The notes beneath the pieces are model-generated. The model made no database searches, had not been told where the DNA came from, and worked only from the letters and a program-made list of their open reading frames with translations. Positions 1-9,049 of a stretch of DNA of 64,000 nucleotides are shown here, piece after piece. The DNA comes from Oscillospiraceae bacterium (lineage in GTDB: Bacteria; Bacillota; Clostridia; Oscillospirales; Ruminococcaceae). Each line of letters begins with the position of its first letter. Positions within the stretch are counted from its first letter, which is position 1. Location of the stretch: contig JAFSEU010000031.1 in the NCBI GenBank assembly GCA_017435565.1, positions 102,645 to 166,644 of the forward strand, in the 5' to 3' direction. The translations under genes and the position numbers were made by a program.

Positions 1-2
1 TT

Positions 3-1553
3 CCCGGCGGCGGTCATATGATTTATAACGAAGCCGAGCTTGAAAAAATTGTAGCTTCAGGCAGGGGCAGCGTCAAGGTGCGCTCGGTTTACCGCTTCAA
101 CAAGGAAGAAAGCTGCATTGAAGTTACGCAGATTCCGCCGACAACCACCGTCGAAGCGATTATCGAAAAAATTATAGAGCTTGTAAAGCTGGGCAAAATC
201 AAAGAAATCTCCTATGTGCGAGATGAAACAGGTCTTAACGGAATGACTCTTGCGATTGATGTCAAAAGAGGCACCGACCCTGACAAGCTGATGCAAAAGC
301 TTTTCAGATTAACGCCGCTGCAGGATAATTTTGCCTGCAACTTCAACGTTCTGATTGCGGGCACACCTAAGGTTATGGGAATAAGGGAAATCCTCGAAGA
401 GTGGGTTGCTTTCAGAGTGGAATGTGTGCGCAGAAGAACCTTCTTTGACCTTAAAAAGAAAAAGGACAAGCTCCACCTTTTAAAAGGATTAAAAAAGATT
501 CTGCTTGATATCGACAAGGCTGTAAAAATCGTCAGAGAGACTGAGGAAGAAAGCGAAGTTGTAACAAACCTTATGATAGGATTCGGTATTGATGAAATTC
601 AGGCTGAATATGTTGCCGAAATCAAGCTGCGTCACCTCAACCGCCAGTATATTTTAAACAGAATCGAAGAAGTCGAAGCTCTCGAAAAGGCAATTGCTGA
701 GCTTGAAGATATCTTAGGCGACAACAAAAAAGTTAAGAAAATCATCATTTCCGAGCTTAAAGAAATTGCCCAGAAATACAAAAAGCCCAGAAATACTTTG
801 TTTATCTACGAAACCGAGGAGGATTCGGCTGACGAAATCGATGATACACCCGATTACAATGTCAATATATTCGTGACAAACGAGGGCTATATCAAGAAAA
901 TCACTCCGCAGTCGCTTCGTATGAGCGGTGAGCAGAAGCTTAAAGAAGGCGACTTTATTGCAGATATTTTTGAAACAACCAACAAATGTGAACTTTTGTT
1001 CTTTACTGATATGTGTCAGGTTTACAAGGCAAGGGCCTTCCAGTTTGATGATTGCAAGGCAAGTCTTATGGGTGATTTTGTTCCCGCAAAGCTTAGCTTT
1101 GCCGAAAACGAAAACCTTGTTGCTTCAATTGCGCTGACAAATTATGAAGGTCACGTTATATTTGTTTTCGAAAACGGCAAGGTTGCAAAGGTTCCGCTTT
1201 CGGCTTATGAAACAAAGACAAACCGCAAAAAGCTGACAGGTGCATTCAGCGACAAATCAAAGCTTGTAAAAATCATCTATGCGCCTGAAAACACTGATAT
1301 TCTGCTTAGAACCGACAACAACCGTGCGCTGATGTTCAACACTGGTATGCTTCTGCAGAAAACCACAAGGGATACAATCGGTGTGCAGGTAATGACTCTG
1401 CGTGCAAAGCATACGGTTACATCAGCACAGATTATACCTACGCAAGAGGTTGACGCCCTTGCAAAATACAAGGCAAAGACTCTGCCTGCCGCAGGAAACC
1501 TCGCAAAGGAACTTGAACAATCGGGGCAGATAAGCTTTGATTTAGGCGAATAA
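3..1553 (+). CDS. Type II DNA topoisomerase subunit A (gyrase/topo IV A), C-terminal part
   Basis: This is the 3' part of a GyrA/ParC-type subunit, which cuts and rejoins DNA in partnership with an ATPase B subunit. The reading frame is open to the left edge, and PGGGHM precedes the first methionine at 18, so that ATG is internal. The N-terminal breakage domain with its catalytic tyrosine lies outside the window. Visible are the tower region, a charged helical coiled-coil stretch (about residues 150-260 of the fragment), and a beta-rich C-terminal region. The end is acidic rather than carrying an obvious GyrA box, so it is more likely the topoisomerase IV-like paralogue, though this is not settled. 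It converges with trxB across a shared hairpin. Confidence 0.85.
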   Translation, partial: PGGGHMIYNEAELEKIVASGRGSVKVRSVYRFNKEESCIEVTQIPPTTTVEAIIEKIIELVKLGKIKEISYVRDETGLNGMTLAIDVKRGTDPDKLMQKLFRLTPLQDNFACNFNVLIAGTPKVMGIREILEEWVAFRVECVRRRTFFDLKKKKDKLHLLKGLKKILLDIDKAVKIVRETEEESEVVTNLMIGFGIDEIQAEYVAEIKLRHLNRQYILNRIEEVEALEKAIAELEDILGDNKKVKKIIISELKEIAQKYKKPRNTLFIYETEEDSADEIDDTPDYNVNIFVTNEGYIKKITPQSLRMSGEQKLKEGDFIADIFETTNKCELLFFTDMCQVYKARAFQFDDCKASLMGDFVPAKLSFAENENLVASIALTNYEGHVIFVFENGKVAKVPLSAYETKTNRKKLTGAFSDKSKLVKIIYAPENTDILLRTDNNRALMFNTGMLLQKTTRDTIGVQVMTLRAKHTVTSAQIIPTQEVDALAKYKAKTLPAAGNLAKELEQSGQISFDLGE

Positions 1554-1564
1554 CGTAAAACCAA

Positions 1565-1605
1565 AAGAGGATGTATTGAAAATATCAATACATCCTCTTG
1601 ATTTT
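1565..1605. terminator. Bidirectional terminator between topoisomerase and trxB
   Basis: A perfect 15-bp stem (1565-1579 pairing with 1585-1599) with a 5-nt loop is followed by a T-rich stretch on the + strand. On the - strand the flank reads TTTTGGTTTT. It sits between two convergent genes, so it probably serves both. Confidence 0.85.
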
Positions 1606-2510
1606 TATTCAAGATTATCTATATATCTGCATGCTGCAAGTGCTGCGACGGCGCCATCAGCAGCTGCTGTAACAACCTGCCTTATCGTTTTTGTGCGGCA
1701 ATCGCCTGCAACAAAAATGCCCGGTGTTTTTGTTGTGCAGCTTTCATCTGCGCTGATATAGCCATAATCATTGATATCGGCAACATCGGCAAAAGGCTTA
1801 TTTTCAGGCGCCTGACCGATTGCGACAAACACTCCGTCAACCGAAAGAGTCTTTTCTTCGCCGCAATTATCAATAACAATGCTTTCAAGACTGTTTTCGC
1901 CGCAAAGCTCTTTAACCGTTGCATTGCATATGATTTCAACATTGCCTGTTTTTTCAAGCTTGGCAGCAAGAGCTTTTTCGCCCGTTAAAACATCAAGATT
2001 CTGAACAATTGTGACCTTGCTGCAGGTTTCGCTCAGCAAAACAGCTTCCTGCAAGGCGGTATTTCCGCCGCCGATTACAGCAACATTTTTTTGTGCAAAG
2101 AAAGCGCCATCACATACAGCACAATAAGAAACACCGTTTCCGATAAGCTCCTCTTCATTCGGAAGTCCCAGTCTGCGGTGCTTTGAGCCTGCCGCAATAA
2201 TTACACTGCGACATTCAAACTTTGCCCTTTCGCACACAATGCAAAATCCGTTTTCGCATTTTTCGATTTTTTCTACAGTATCAAGCTCAATCTCAGCGCC
2301 CTGATTTACAGCCTGTTCAAGCAGTTTTTCGGCAAACTCATTTCCGCTGATTTCGTTGAATCCGGGAACATTTTCAACCTTGGGTGAAAATGTTATCTGT
2401 CCGCCGAAAAGCTCCTTTTCGATAACAACAACGCTTTTTCCGCTGCGTCTTGCATATACAGCGGCGGTAAGCCCCGCAGGGCCTGCGCCGACAATTGCAA
2501 TATCAAACAT
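1605..2510 (-). CDS. trxB: Thioredoxin-disulfide reductase, encoded directly behind nrdD
   Basis: This 301-residue FAD/NADPH flavoprotein passes electrons from NADPH to a thioredoxin-type partner. The N-terminal FAD motif GAGPAGL is at about residue 8, the redox pair is CAVC at 130-133, the NADPH-binding glycine motif GGGNTAL follows, and the C-terminal FAD motif GIFVAGDC is present. The size is normal for the low-molecular-weight type. Its ATG directly abuts the nrdD stop codon, and its ribosome site GGAGG lies inside the nrdD 3' end, so the two are translationally coupled. Because NrdD ends in a redoxin domain, the natural inference is that this reductase recycles that domain. Confidence 0.93.
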   Translation of the reverse strand: MFDIAIVGAGPAGLTAAVYARRSGKSVVVIEKELFGGQITFSPKVENVPGFNEISGNEFAEKLLEQAVNQGAEIELDTVEKIEKCENGFCIVCERAKFECRSVIIAAGSKHRRLGLPNEEELIGNGVSYCAVCDGAFFAQKNVAVIGGGNTALQEAVLLSETCSKVTIVQNLDVLTGEKALAAKLEKTGNVEIICNATVKELCGENSLESIVIDNCGEEKTLSVDGVFVAIGQAPENKPFADVADINDYGYISADESCTTKTPGIFVAGDCRTKTIRQVVTAAADGAVAALAACRYIDNLE

Positions 2511-4898
2511 TTACGCTTCCTCCGAAACAACAGCGTTTTCTTCGGCAAATTTGCGGATGTTGGAAACATTCACGATTTTTTCGAAGCCATCAGCTGTTTC
2601 GAGAACAAGTGTGGGTGCCTGCTTGATTTCGTATTTCTGAGCCAGTTCGGGATAATCCTCGGCAACTATTTTTTCAAAGGGAATGCAAGCCTTTGAAAGG
2701 AACATTTCTGCCATTTTGCAGTTGGGGCAGCTCTTGGAAGCAAAGAGAAGAATGTTGTTTACATCAACATCAGCAGTTTTGTTTGCGCTTGCTTCAACCT
2801 GAGATTTTACAACCTCGCCATCGGCAAACGAAATGCAGTAAACCTTTCTGTCCTTGAATTCTTCAGCCTTGCCGTCGTTCCAGTTCTTAACAGGGCGGTA
2901 ATATCCTGTGATACGGCTGTAAACCTCGGTTTCCTCGCCGCATTCGGGACAGGTGTAGTGCTCGCCTGTGATATAACCGTGATTCTTACAAACTGTATAT
3001 GTCGGAGAAAGTGTGTAATAAGGCAGCTTGTAATTGTCAGCAATTTTCTTGACAAGGTTTGCGGCAGCCTGCCAATCGGGCAGCTTTTCACCCAAGAATG
3101 CGTGGAATACTGTACCCGAAGTGTAGAGCGTCTGCAATTCATCCTGAATATCAAGCGCCGCGAAGATATCCTCTGTATAGCCTACGGGAAGGTGCGAGCT
3201 GTTTGTATAATAGGGAGCTGCATCGGGAGTTTTTGCAGCTGTGATAATGTCGGGATAACGCTTTACATCGTGCTTTGCAAGTCTGTATGTTGTGCTTTCG
3301 GCAGGAGTTGCTTCGAGGTTGTAAAGGTCGCCGTACATTTCCTGATAATCGGAAAGGCGCTCTCTCATATGGTTGAGAACCTGCTTTGTAAATTCCTGAG
3401 TTTCAACGTGAGTAAGGTCCTTTTTGAGCCATTTTGCGTTAAGACCAACCTCGTTCATACCGATAAGACCGATTGTTGAGAAGTGATTATCAAGCGAACC
3501 GAGATAACGGCGTGTATAAGGATAAAGACCCTCGTCAAGAAGCTTGGAAATAATATCACGCTTGATTTTGAGCGAGCGTGCGGAAATATCCATCAATTTA
3601 TCAAGACGCTTGTAGAAATCCTTCTCGTCCTTTGCAAGATATGCAATTCTGGGCATATTGATTGTAACAACACCGACAGAACCTGTGTTTTCGCCGCTGC
3701 CGAAGAAGCCGCCTGTTTTCTTTCTGAGTTCTCTCAAATCAAGACGAAGTCTGCAGCACATACTGCGGATATCGCTCGGTTCCATATCGCTGTTGATATA
3801 GTTTGAAAAATAGGGTGTACCGTATTTTGAAGTCATTTCAAAGAGAAGCTTGTTGTTTTCTGTTTCGGACCAGTCAAAGTCTCTTGTGATTGAATATGTC
3901 GGAATAGGATACTGGAAGCCTCTGCCGTGAGCGTCGCCTTCAATCATGGTTTCGATAAACGCTCTGTTTATCATATCCATTTCCTTTTTACAATCCTTAT
4001 ATTTAAAGTCAACTTCCTTGCCGCCGACAATACAGTTAAGCTCTGCTAAGTCGTTGGGCACAGTCCAGTCAAGAGTGATGTTCGAGAAGGGAGCCTGTGT
4101 ACCCCATCTGCTGGGTGTATTTACGCCGAAAATAAAGGATTCGATACACTTTTTAACCTGCGAATATGAAAGGTTGTCTATCTTTACAAAGGGGGCAAGA
4201 TATGTGTCGAACGACGAGAATGCCTGTGCGCCTGCCCATTCATTCTGCATAATTCCAAGGAAGTTTACCATCTGGTTGCAAAGTGTTGCAAGATGCTTTG
4301 CAGGTGCGGAAGTGATTTTTCCGGGAACGCCGCCCAGACCATCTTTAATAAGCTGCTTCAACGACCAGCCTGCGCAGTAGCCTGTAATCATCGAAAGGTC
4401 GTGAATGTGGATATCTGCGTTGCGGTGTGCGTTTGCGATTTCATCATCATAAATTTCGGAAAGCCAGTAGTGTGCTGTAATTGCGCCCGAGTTGTTGAGG
4501 ATAAGTCCGCCGACGGAATATGTTACGGTAGAGTTTTCCTTAACACGCCAGTCGGTAACCTTTACATAACTGTCAACAACATCTTTATAGTCAAGAATTG
4601 TGGATTTGAGATTTCTCAGCTTTTCTCTCTGTCTTCTGTAAAGAATGTATGCCTTGGCAACATCGCCGTAGCCTGCCTGAATAAGAACATATTCAACACT
4701 ATCCTGAATATCTTCTACAGCGATAAGAGAATTTTCGATTTTCTTTTCAAAATCAGCTGTTACTTTAAGTGCGAGAAAATCAATCACGTCCTGATTGTAT
4801 TCCTTATCGAGAGCCTCAAAAGCCTTTTTTATAGCTTCACTGATTTTCGAAATCTCATACTTTGCAATTTTTCCATCACGTTTCTGTACCTGATACAT
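2511..4898 (-). CDS. nrdD: Anaerobic (class III) ribonucleotide reductase fused to a C-terminal redoxin domain
   Basis: NrdD makes deoxyribonucleotides in the absence of oxygen using a glycyl radical. Over 795 residues one sees an N-terminal ATP-cone (about 3-95), the catalytic barrel with the Cys-Cys pair at 381-382 expected to hold the thiyl residue, a metal-binding C-x2-H...C-x2-C region at 637-653, and the glycyl-radical motif RITGYY with Gly at about 665. Unusually, the protein continues past the normal end: residues about 714-790 form a glutaredoxin/thioredoxin-like domain with a CPNC active site at 724-727. The start has GGAGG upstream. It is the second gene of nrdG-nrdD-trxB. The redoxin could reduce the enzyme instead of formate; that is inference. 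Confidence 0.95.
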   Translation of the reverse strand: MYQVQKRDGKIAKYEISKISEAIKKAFEALDKEYNQDVIDFLALKVTADFEKKIENSLIAVEDIQDSVEYVLIQAGYGDVAKAYILYRRQREKLRNLKSTILDYKDVVDSYVKVTDWRVKENSTVTYSVGGLILNNSGAITAHYWLSEIYDDEIANAHRNADIHIHDLSMITGYCAGWSLKQLIKDGLGGVPGKITSAPAKHLATLCNQMVNFLGIMQNEWAGAQAFSSFDTYLAPFVKIDNLSYSQVKKCIESFIFGVNTPSRWGTQAPFSNITLDWTVPNDLAELNCIVGGKEVDFKYKDCKKEMDMINRAFIETMIEGDAHGRGFQYPIPTYSITRDFDWSETENNKLLFEMTSKYGTPYFSNYINSDMEPSDIRSMCCRLRLDLRELRKKTGGFFGSGENTGSVGVVTINMPRIAYLAKDEKDFYKRLDKLMDISARSLKIKRDIISKLLDEGLYPYTRRYLGSLDNHFSTIGLIGMNEVGLNAKWLKKDLTHVETQEFTKQVLNHMRERLSDYQEMYGDLYNLEATPAESTTYRLAKHDVKRYPDIITAAKTPDAAPYYTNSSHLPVGYTEDIFAALDIQDELQTLYTSGTVFHAFLGEKLPDWQAAANLVKKIADNYKLPYYTLSPTYTVCKNHGYITGEHYTCPECGEETEVYSRITGYYRPVKNWNDGKAEEFKDRKVYCISFADGEVVKSQVEASANKTADVDVNNILLFASKSCPNCKMAEMFLSKACIPFEKIVAEDYPELAQKYEIKQAPTLVLETADGFEKIVNVSNIRKFAEENAVVSEEA

Positions 4899-4934
4899 TT
4901 TCTTTCTACCTCCGTTTTATATAAATTTTAATTT

Positions 4935-5624
4935 TTAAACTCCCCTAAGCTGAGCTGTCGGAACATATTTTCTGACAACTTCAAGGCATTGCTTCATATA
5001 TTCATCATCGTGCGCGCCAAGCCCACTGCAGATAATATCACCCGAATCGATGAACTTTTGCAGATAATAACGCTTTGCACCCTTGATAAACTCACCTATC
5101 TGCTCAAAATCCTCTTCGGTGTGAAGCTGTTTTACAACAGTTGTTCTGAATTCATATTCAATACCGCTATGAATCAGAAGCTCTTTCGATTTTTCGATAT
5201 TCTCAAAATCCATTGATTCAAGTCCGCAGCTTGCAGCATATTTTTGCGGTGAGTTTTTTATATCCATCGCAACATAATCCACAAGGCCGCTTTTTACCAG
5301 AACCTCAAGCCTTGCGTAATAACTTCCGTTTGTGTCAAGCTTGACAAGATAGCCCATTGATTTTGCCTTCTGAATAAACTCAAACAAAGAGCTTTGCAGC
5401 AAAGGCTCACCGCCTGAAATACATATGCCGTCAAGCACGCCCTTACGTTTTTCCAAATGAGCTAAAACTTCATCCTCGGTGAATTTGGTGCCTGCATCAT
5501 ATGTCACAAGCGAAGCATTATGGCAAAACGGGCACCTGAAATTGCAGCCGTGGGTGAACACCGTGCATGCTGTCTTATGCGGAAAATCGAGCAATGTAAG
5601 CTTCTGAAAACCGCTGATTTTCAT
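4935..5624 (-). CDS. nrdG: Anaerobic ribonucleotide reductase activating protein (radical SAM)
   Basis: The activase uses a 4Fe-4S cluster and S-adenosylmethionine to put the glycyl radical on NrdD. The cluster motif CNFRCPFC lies about 30 residues from the N-terminus, followed by the radical SAM glycine stretch SGGEPLL. At 229 residues it resembles the longer, PflA-like NrdG form. The ATG at 5624 is preferred to the in-frame GTG at 5633 because AGGTG lies six bases upstream. It is the first gene of the operon and leaves only 36 bases before nrdD. The promoter and two NrdR boxes lie just upstream. Confidence 0.9.
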   Translation of the reverse strand: MKISGFQKLTLLDFPHKTACTVFTHGCNFRCPFCHNASLVTYDAGTKFTEDEVLAHLEKRKGVLDGICISGGEPLLQSSLFEFIQKAKSMGYLVKLDTNGSYYARLEVLVKSGLVDYVAMDIKNSPQKYAASCGLESMDFENIEKSKELLIHSGIEYEFRTTVVKQLHTEEDFEQIGEFIKGAKRYYLQKFIDSGDIICSGLGAHDDEYMKQCLEVVRKYVPTAQLRGV

Positions 5625-5651
5625 TTTCAACACCTCACTCGCTTGTCAAAA

Positions 5652-5699
5652 ACACAATATATAGTGATTAGATAAAAAATCAAACACAATAATTCGTGT
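5652..5699. promoter_or_regulatory. Tandem NrdR boxes upstream of nrdG
   Basis: Two 16-bp near-palindromes, ACACAATAATTCGTGT (5684-5699) and ACACAATATATAGTGA (5652-5667), match the known NrdR consensus (ACACwATATwTwGTGT) closely. Their starts are 32 bp apart, about three helical turns, which is the usual spacing for cooperative NrdR binding. They lie just downstream of the -10 box, so a bound repressor would block early transcription. Confidence 0.88.
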
Positions 5700-5707
5700 G
5701 TATTTCT

Positions 5708-5736
5708 ATTATATACATATACATTGCATTTGTCAA
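5708..5736 (-). promoter_or_regulatory. Sigma-A promoter of nrdG-nrdD-trxB
   Basis: On the - strand, TTGACA (5731-5736) and TATAAT (5708-5713) are perfect consensus hexamers with a 17-bp spacer. Transcription would start near 5701, immediately before the first NrdR box. Confidence 0.9.
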
Positions 5737-5803
5737 TCTATTTTTTGTTTTTTTTAAAATTTGGCATTTTATACAAATAAGGCGTAAATTTATATGCAAA
5801 ACC

Positions 5804-5832
5804 TTGAAAAACAAAAGGTTTTGTGGTATGAT
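5804..5832 (+). promoter_or_regulatory. Promoter of the cohesin-dockerin gene, with overlapping dyad
   Basis: TTGAAA (5804-5809) and TATGAT (5827-5832) are separated by 17 bp. An inverted repeat AAAACCTT...AAGGTTTT (about 5799-5823) overlaps the -35 and spacer and could be an operator. A second small hairpin (GCGCATAT...ATATGTGC) sits just before the ribosome site. Confidence 0.65.
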
Positions 5833-5900
5833 TAAATTTAGTACTGATAAAAATATAATTTGCGCATATCTTTTGAAAATATGTGCAATAAGGAGGATAT

Positions 5901-7040
5901 ATGAAAAACAACAGGAAAATAGCAGCTATCACGGCGTTTATCGCCGCTTTCACTCAATTATGCGCCCCCATAAGCTCAAACGCCGACCTTACCGATGTTG
6001 CCGACAGTGCATGGATATCAGGCGACTGTGCAGTTGTTTATCCTTATGTAAACGCGCAGACGGGCACAATTATGAACGGCACTGCAGAATACCTTACGGT
6101 ATCCGACGAAAACGGAGTGCCGCTTTCCGGTGATATTGCAGAAGTCGCATTCAATCTCGACAATGTTTCTACGGGCTTTCAGGTAATCGACCTTACTTTT
6201 GGTTTTGATAACGAAAAGTTCACATACCTTACTTATGATGAAGACTCACTGTACGAAGGTGTTTTAAAACGTGCTTCGATGAACAGTGTAACAAATGCCA
6301 AGCAGGTATATGATAAGGGCTATTCTTTCGTGAAAATCGTTTCATCAAGCCTTAATCAGATAACTGATACAGGCTCAATCATCAAGCTCAGATTCTTCGT
6401 GCCACAGGGAACAAAGGCCGGTCTTTATCCTGTTTCTGTAACTATAAACGATTATGGCTACAAGCCCGACAAAACAGAAGTTGATCTTCCCTGCGTTGTT
6501 GCAAACAGCGGATTTATCAGTGTTCCCGGCTGTGCCGAAAGCTCACAGGCAATTGACTTTGGCGAAAACTCTGAAGTTCTCGAGCGGTATATTGAAGCAA
6601 ATCTTATCGACACAACACTCGACGGTGTCGAAGGATGCTCGCCGATGGACATTTACTGGTCACAATACGAAAGCAATCCTGCAAACAATTCGTTTGCAAT
6701 CGGCGATGTCGCATCGCTTGAGCTCGGACTCAGAGGAGATGCAAATCTCGACGGAACCGTCGACGCTAAGGACGCCGCACTCATCGCAAAATATTGTGCG
6801 TACAGCGCATCGGGCACAGCACCCGTTATGAGCGAAAAGAACAACAACCTTGCACTGACGCTTGCAAACATCAACGGAGACACTGCTTCAAACGGAACTG
6901 TTGTAACAGGCTATCACGACGCAAAGGATGCCGCAAGCGTTGCCAAATACACCAGTTTGTCCTCAACCTACCCCGCAACAGCCGACCCGCTTGAGGTTTA
7001 TGTCAATGTATGGACGCAAATCGGTCAATTCGGTTCATAA
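5901..7040 (+). CDS. Secreted cohesin-dockerin adaptor scaffoldin (ScaC-like)
   Basis: This 379-residue secreted protein would act as an adaptor in a cellulosome: its cohesin binds a dockerin-bearing enzyme while its own dockerin docks onto a larger scaffold. Residues 1-29 are a signal peptide (NNRKIAAITAFIAAF core). Residues about 60-200 have the cohesin pattern, including the VAFNLDNV strand and the LRFFVPQGTKAGLYPV strand pair. A dockerin follows from about 272, with loop 1 GDANLDGTVDAKD. The second calcium loop is odd: between NINGD and HDAKD it carries about nine extra residues. ATG follows GGAGG with good spacing. The layout matches ScaC of Ruminococcus flavefaciens; assignment is by architecture, not by alignment. 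Confidence 0.85.
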   Translation: MKNNRKIAAITAFIAAFTQLCAPISSNADLTDVADSAWISGDCAVVYPYVNAQTGTIMNGTAEYLTVSDENGVPLSGDIAEVAFNLDNVSTGFQVIDLTFGFDNEKFTYLTYDEDSLYEGVLKRASMNSVTNAKQVYDKGYSFVKIVSSSLNQITDTGSIIKLRFFVPQGTKAGLYPVSVTINDYGYKPDKTEVDLPCVVANSGFISVPGCAESSQAIDFGENSEVLERYIEANLIDTTLDGVEGCSPMDIYWSQYESNPANNSFAIGDVASLELGLRGDANLDGTVDAKDAALIAKYCAYSASGTAPVMSEKNNNLALTLANINGDTASNGTVVTGYHDAKDAASVAKYTSLSSTYPATADPLEVYVNVWTQIGQFGS

Positions 7041-7050
7041 AAGTAAAAAC

Positions 7051-7086
7051 AAGGCGCATTGCAGCTTAACAAGCTTTATGCGCCTT
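7051..7086. terminator. Terminator between scaffoldin gene and convergent membrane gene
   Basis: AAGGCGCAT (7051-7059) pairs with ATGCGCCTT (7078-7086); the loop contains a further AGCTT...AAGCT stem. It sits 10 bases after the scaffoldin stop and before the end of the convergent gene at 7095. Confidence 0.75.
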
Positions 7087-7094
7087 AAATATTG

Positions 7095-7964
7095 TCAATT
7101 GTTTTTGTAGCTTTCTATTGCCTCTCTGATTCTTTCCGTCAGAGTTTTGCCCTCTTCATTCTTTCTGTCAAAATCAAGTCGGGGAAACGCCTTGTCAAGA
7201 CGTTTTTGTGTAAAACTGCGTTTTTCAACATATTCCTGATAACGCTGTCTGAGTTCTTCAAGCTCGGCATACAGCTTTTCTCGCCTTTCCTGTCGGCTCT
7301 GCTTTCTCTTGGTTTTAGCCTCTGCAAGCTTTTCGCGGCTTTCCTCGGCACGCTCCATAACATTTATCGTTGCTTCGGATATATCCTCGCCGATATGGTC
7401 GGATATGTATTTGAGCCTTTCGCTGATTTCTCTCGAAAGCTTAAGCTTCATTCTCAGCTTTCTGATAGCGTTAACAGTAAAAATCAAATCACTGAAAAAC
7501 GCCACAGACAATGTGCAAGCTATGACAACCAGCAGAAACTCCGGCGATTTCTGCACAGGTGCTGCAATCAAGGGATGAACTATGCGCATTACAAAGGTGC
7601 ACGCCAGACCCCACATCAGCGAAAACCTTAAACAGATATATCCCTTTATATTAAAAGGCTCATCGGTATAATCCCACCATTTTTCGTTAAAAATCTTTTC
7701 AAGCAAAAAGCCCGTGACAAATTCCATCAGCGTTGCAAGAAAGAAGGAACCGAAAAACAGCACCGCAAGATTATCCTGAAGCGGTGTCAGTAGCATTATA
7801 ATTATCGAAAACGAAACGCCGTATATCGGGCACCACGGACCGTTTAAAAAGCCTCGGTTGACAAATTTTCCCGTATTAACGGTATAAAAAATAACCTCAA
7901 TGCTCCACCCGACAAAGGCATATATAAAAAAGAACATTACGATTTCAAGAAATCCGTACTCCAC
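7095..7964 (-). CDS. Membrane protein of the putative ABC-transporter type IV (CmpB-like) family
   Basis: A 289-residue protein with about five membrane segments in residues 1-175, including the conserved stretch GFLNGPWCPIYG and the WWDYTDEPFNIKGYICLRF region (cut here for length) typical of this poorly understood family. Residues about 180-289 form a highly charged, coiled-coil cytoplasmic tail rich in Arg, Lys and Glu. Despite the family name there is no ATPase beside it, and a transport role is unproven. The start is a GTG at 7964 with AGGAAG eight bases upstream. It stands alone between terminators. Confidence 0.7.
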   Translation of the reverse strand: MEYGFLEIVMFFFIYAFVGWSIEVIFYTVNTGKFVNRGFLNGPWCPIYGVSFSIIIMLLTPLQDNLAVLFFGSFFLATLMEFVTGFLLEKIFNEKWWDYTDEPFNIKGYICLRFSLMWGLACTFVMRIVHPLIAAPVQKSPEFLLVVIACTLSVAFFSDLIFTVNAIRKLRMKLKLSREISERLKYISDHIGEDISEATINVMERAEESREKLAEAKTKRKQSRQERREKLYAELEELRQRYQEYVEKRSFTQKRLDKAFPRLDFDRKNEEGKTLTERIREAIESYKNN

Positions 7965-8184
7965 ACAATCATCTTCCTTTCTCCTGATGTTAAAGGAAAT
8001 TATATCATAAAAAGAGCCACAAGGCGATTCTCCTTAAAACGATACAATGTTCATAAAACCGATTTGCGGCATCGCGCAAATCAAAAAGGCGAAGCCTTAA
8101 AAATGCAAAGCATTTTTTGTTTTAGGGTTATTATATCACATTATCCGGCGTTTAGCAATATTATTCAAAGGGAATTACACAACA

Positions 8185-9048
8185 ATGCAAATATGTACAC
8201 AATGTCCGAGAAAATGCCGCTGCGACCGCATAAACACATTCGGCTTCTGCGGACAAGGCGAAAAGGTAAAAGTTGCAAAGGTTATGCTGCATTTCGGTGA
8301 AGAGCCGTGCATCAGCACAAAAAAAGGCTGCGGAGCTGTTTTTTTTGCCGGATGCAATCTGCGCTGTCCGTTTTGCCAGAATTTTAAAATCAGCCAGAGC
8401 GACAGCGATATCGGAGAAGAATACTCCACAGCGGAGCTTGCCGATTTATTCAAAAAGGTGCAGGATATGGGGGCTGAGAATATCAGCCTCATCACGCCGA
8501 CGCATTTTTCACACAGCATTGCCAAGGCGCTTGAAATTGCACATATTGAAATCCCCGTAATATATAACTGCGGCGGATATGAAAGCCTTGAATCGCTCAA
8601 AATGCTCGACGGACTCATTCAGATATATATGCCCGATATGAAATATCTGTATCCCGAAAGTGCTGTACGCTATTGTGCCGCAGCTGATTATCCGCAAATT
8701 GCCAAAAGTGCCATTCTTGAAATGCACAGGCAAACAAAAGAAATGGTTTTTGACGGCGAGGCGCTGAAAAAAGGACTGATCGTACGCCACCTTGTTCTGC
8801 CCGGAATTTACAGAGAGAGCATTGAAATTATGCGTTGGCTGAGCGAAAACCTCGATAAGGACAGCTTTTACATAAGCCTTATGAGTCAGTATGTCCCTTG
8901 CCACAGGGCTGCGGATTTTCCCGAAATAAACCGAAAAATCTTTACTGCCGAATATGAAAAGGTAGTCAAGGCAGCAACTGACTTCGGTCTTGCCGGATAT
9001 ATCCAGCAGAGAAGTGCCGCCACACTTGAAATGACGCCCGAATTTTAA
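8185..9048 (+). CDS. Radical SAM protein, PflA-like, function unknown
   Basis: The 287-residue protein carries the radical SAM cluster motif CNLRCPFC (Cys 57, 61, 64) preceded by a cysteine-rich N-terminus (Cys 4, 7, 11, 13, 22), a pattern of the pyruvate-formate-lyase-activase-like proteins with an extra small iron-sulfur or zinc knuckle. The central and C-terminal parts look like a partial TIM barrel ending in RSAATLEMTPEF. No glycyl-radical enzyme sits next to it, so its substrate cannot be named. It is a stand-alone gene with its own terminator. It is distinct from NrdG at 4935. Confidence 0.75.
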   Translation: MQICTQCPRKCRCDRINTFGFCGQGEKVKVAKVMLHFGEEPCISTKKGCGAVFFAGCNLRCPFCQNFKISQSDSDIGEEYSTAELADLFKKVQDMGAENISLITPTHFSHSIAKALEIAHIEIPVIYNCGGYESLESLKMLDGLIQIYMPDMKYLYPESAVRYCAAADYPQIAKSAILEMHRQTKEMVFDGEALKKGLIVRHLVLPGIYRESIEIMRWLSENLDKDSFYISLMSQYVPCHRAADFPEINRKIFTAEYEKVVKAATDFGLAGYIQQRSAATLEMTPEF

Positions 9049-9049
9049 A

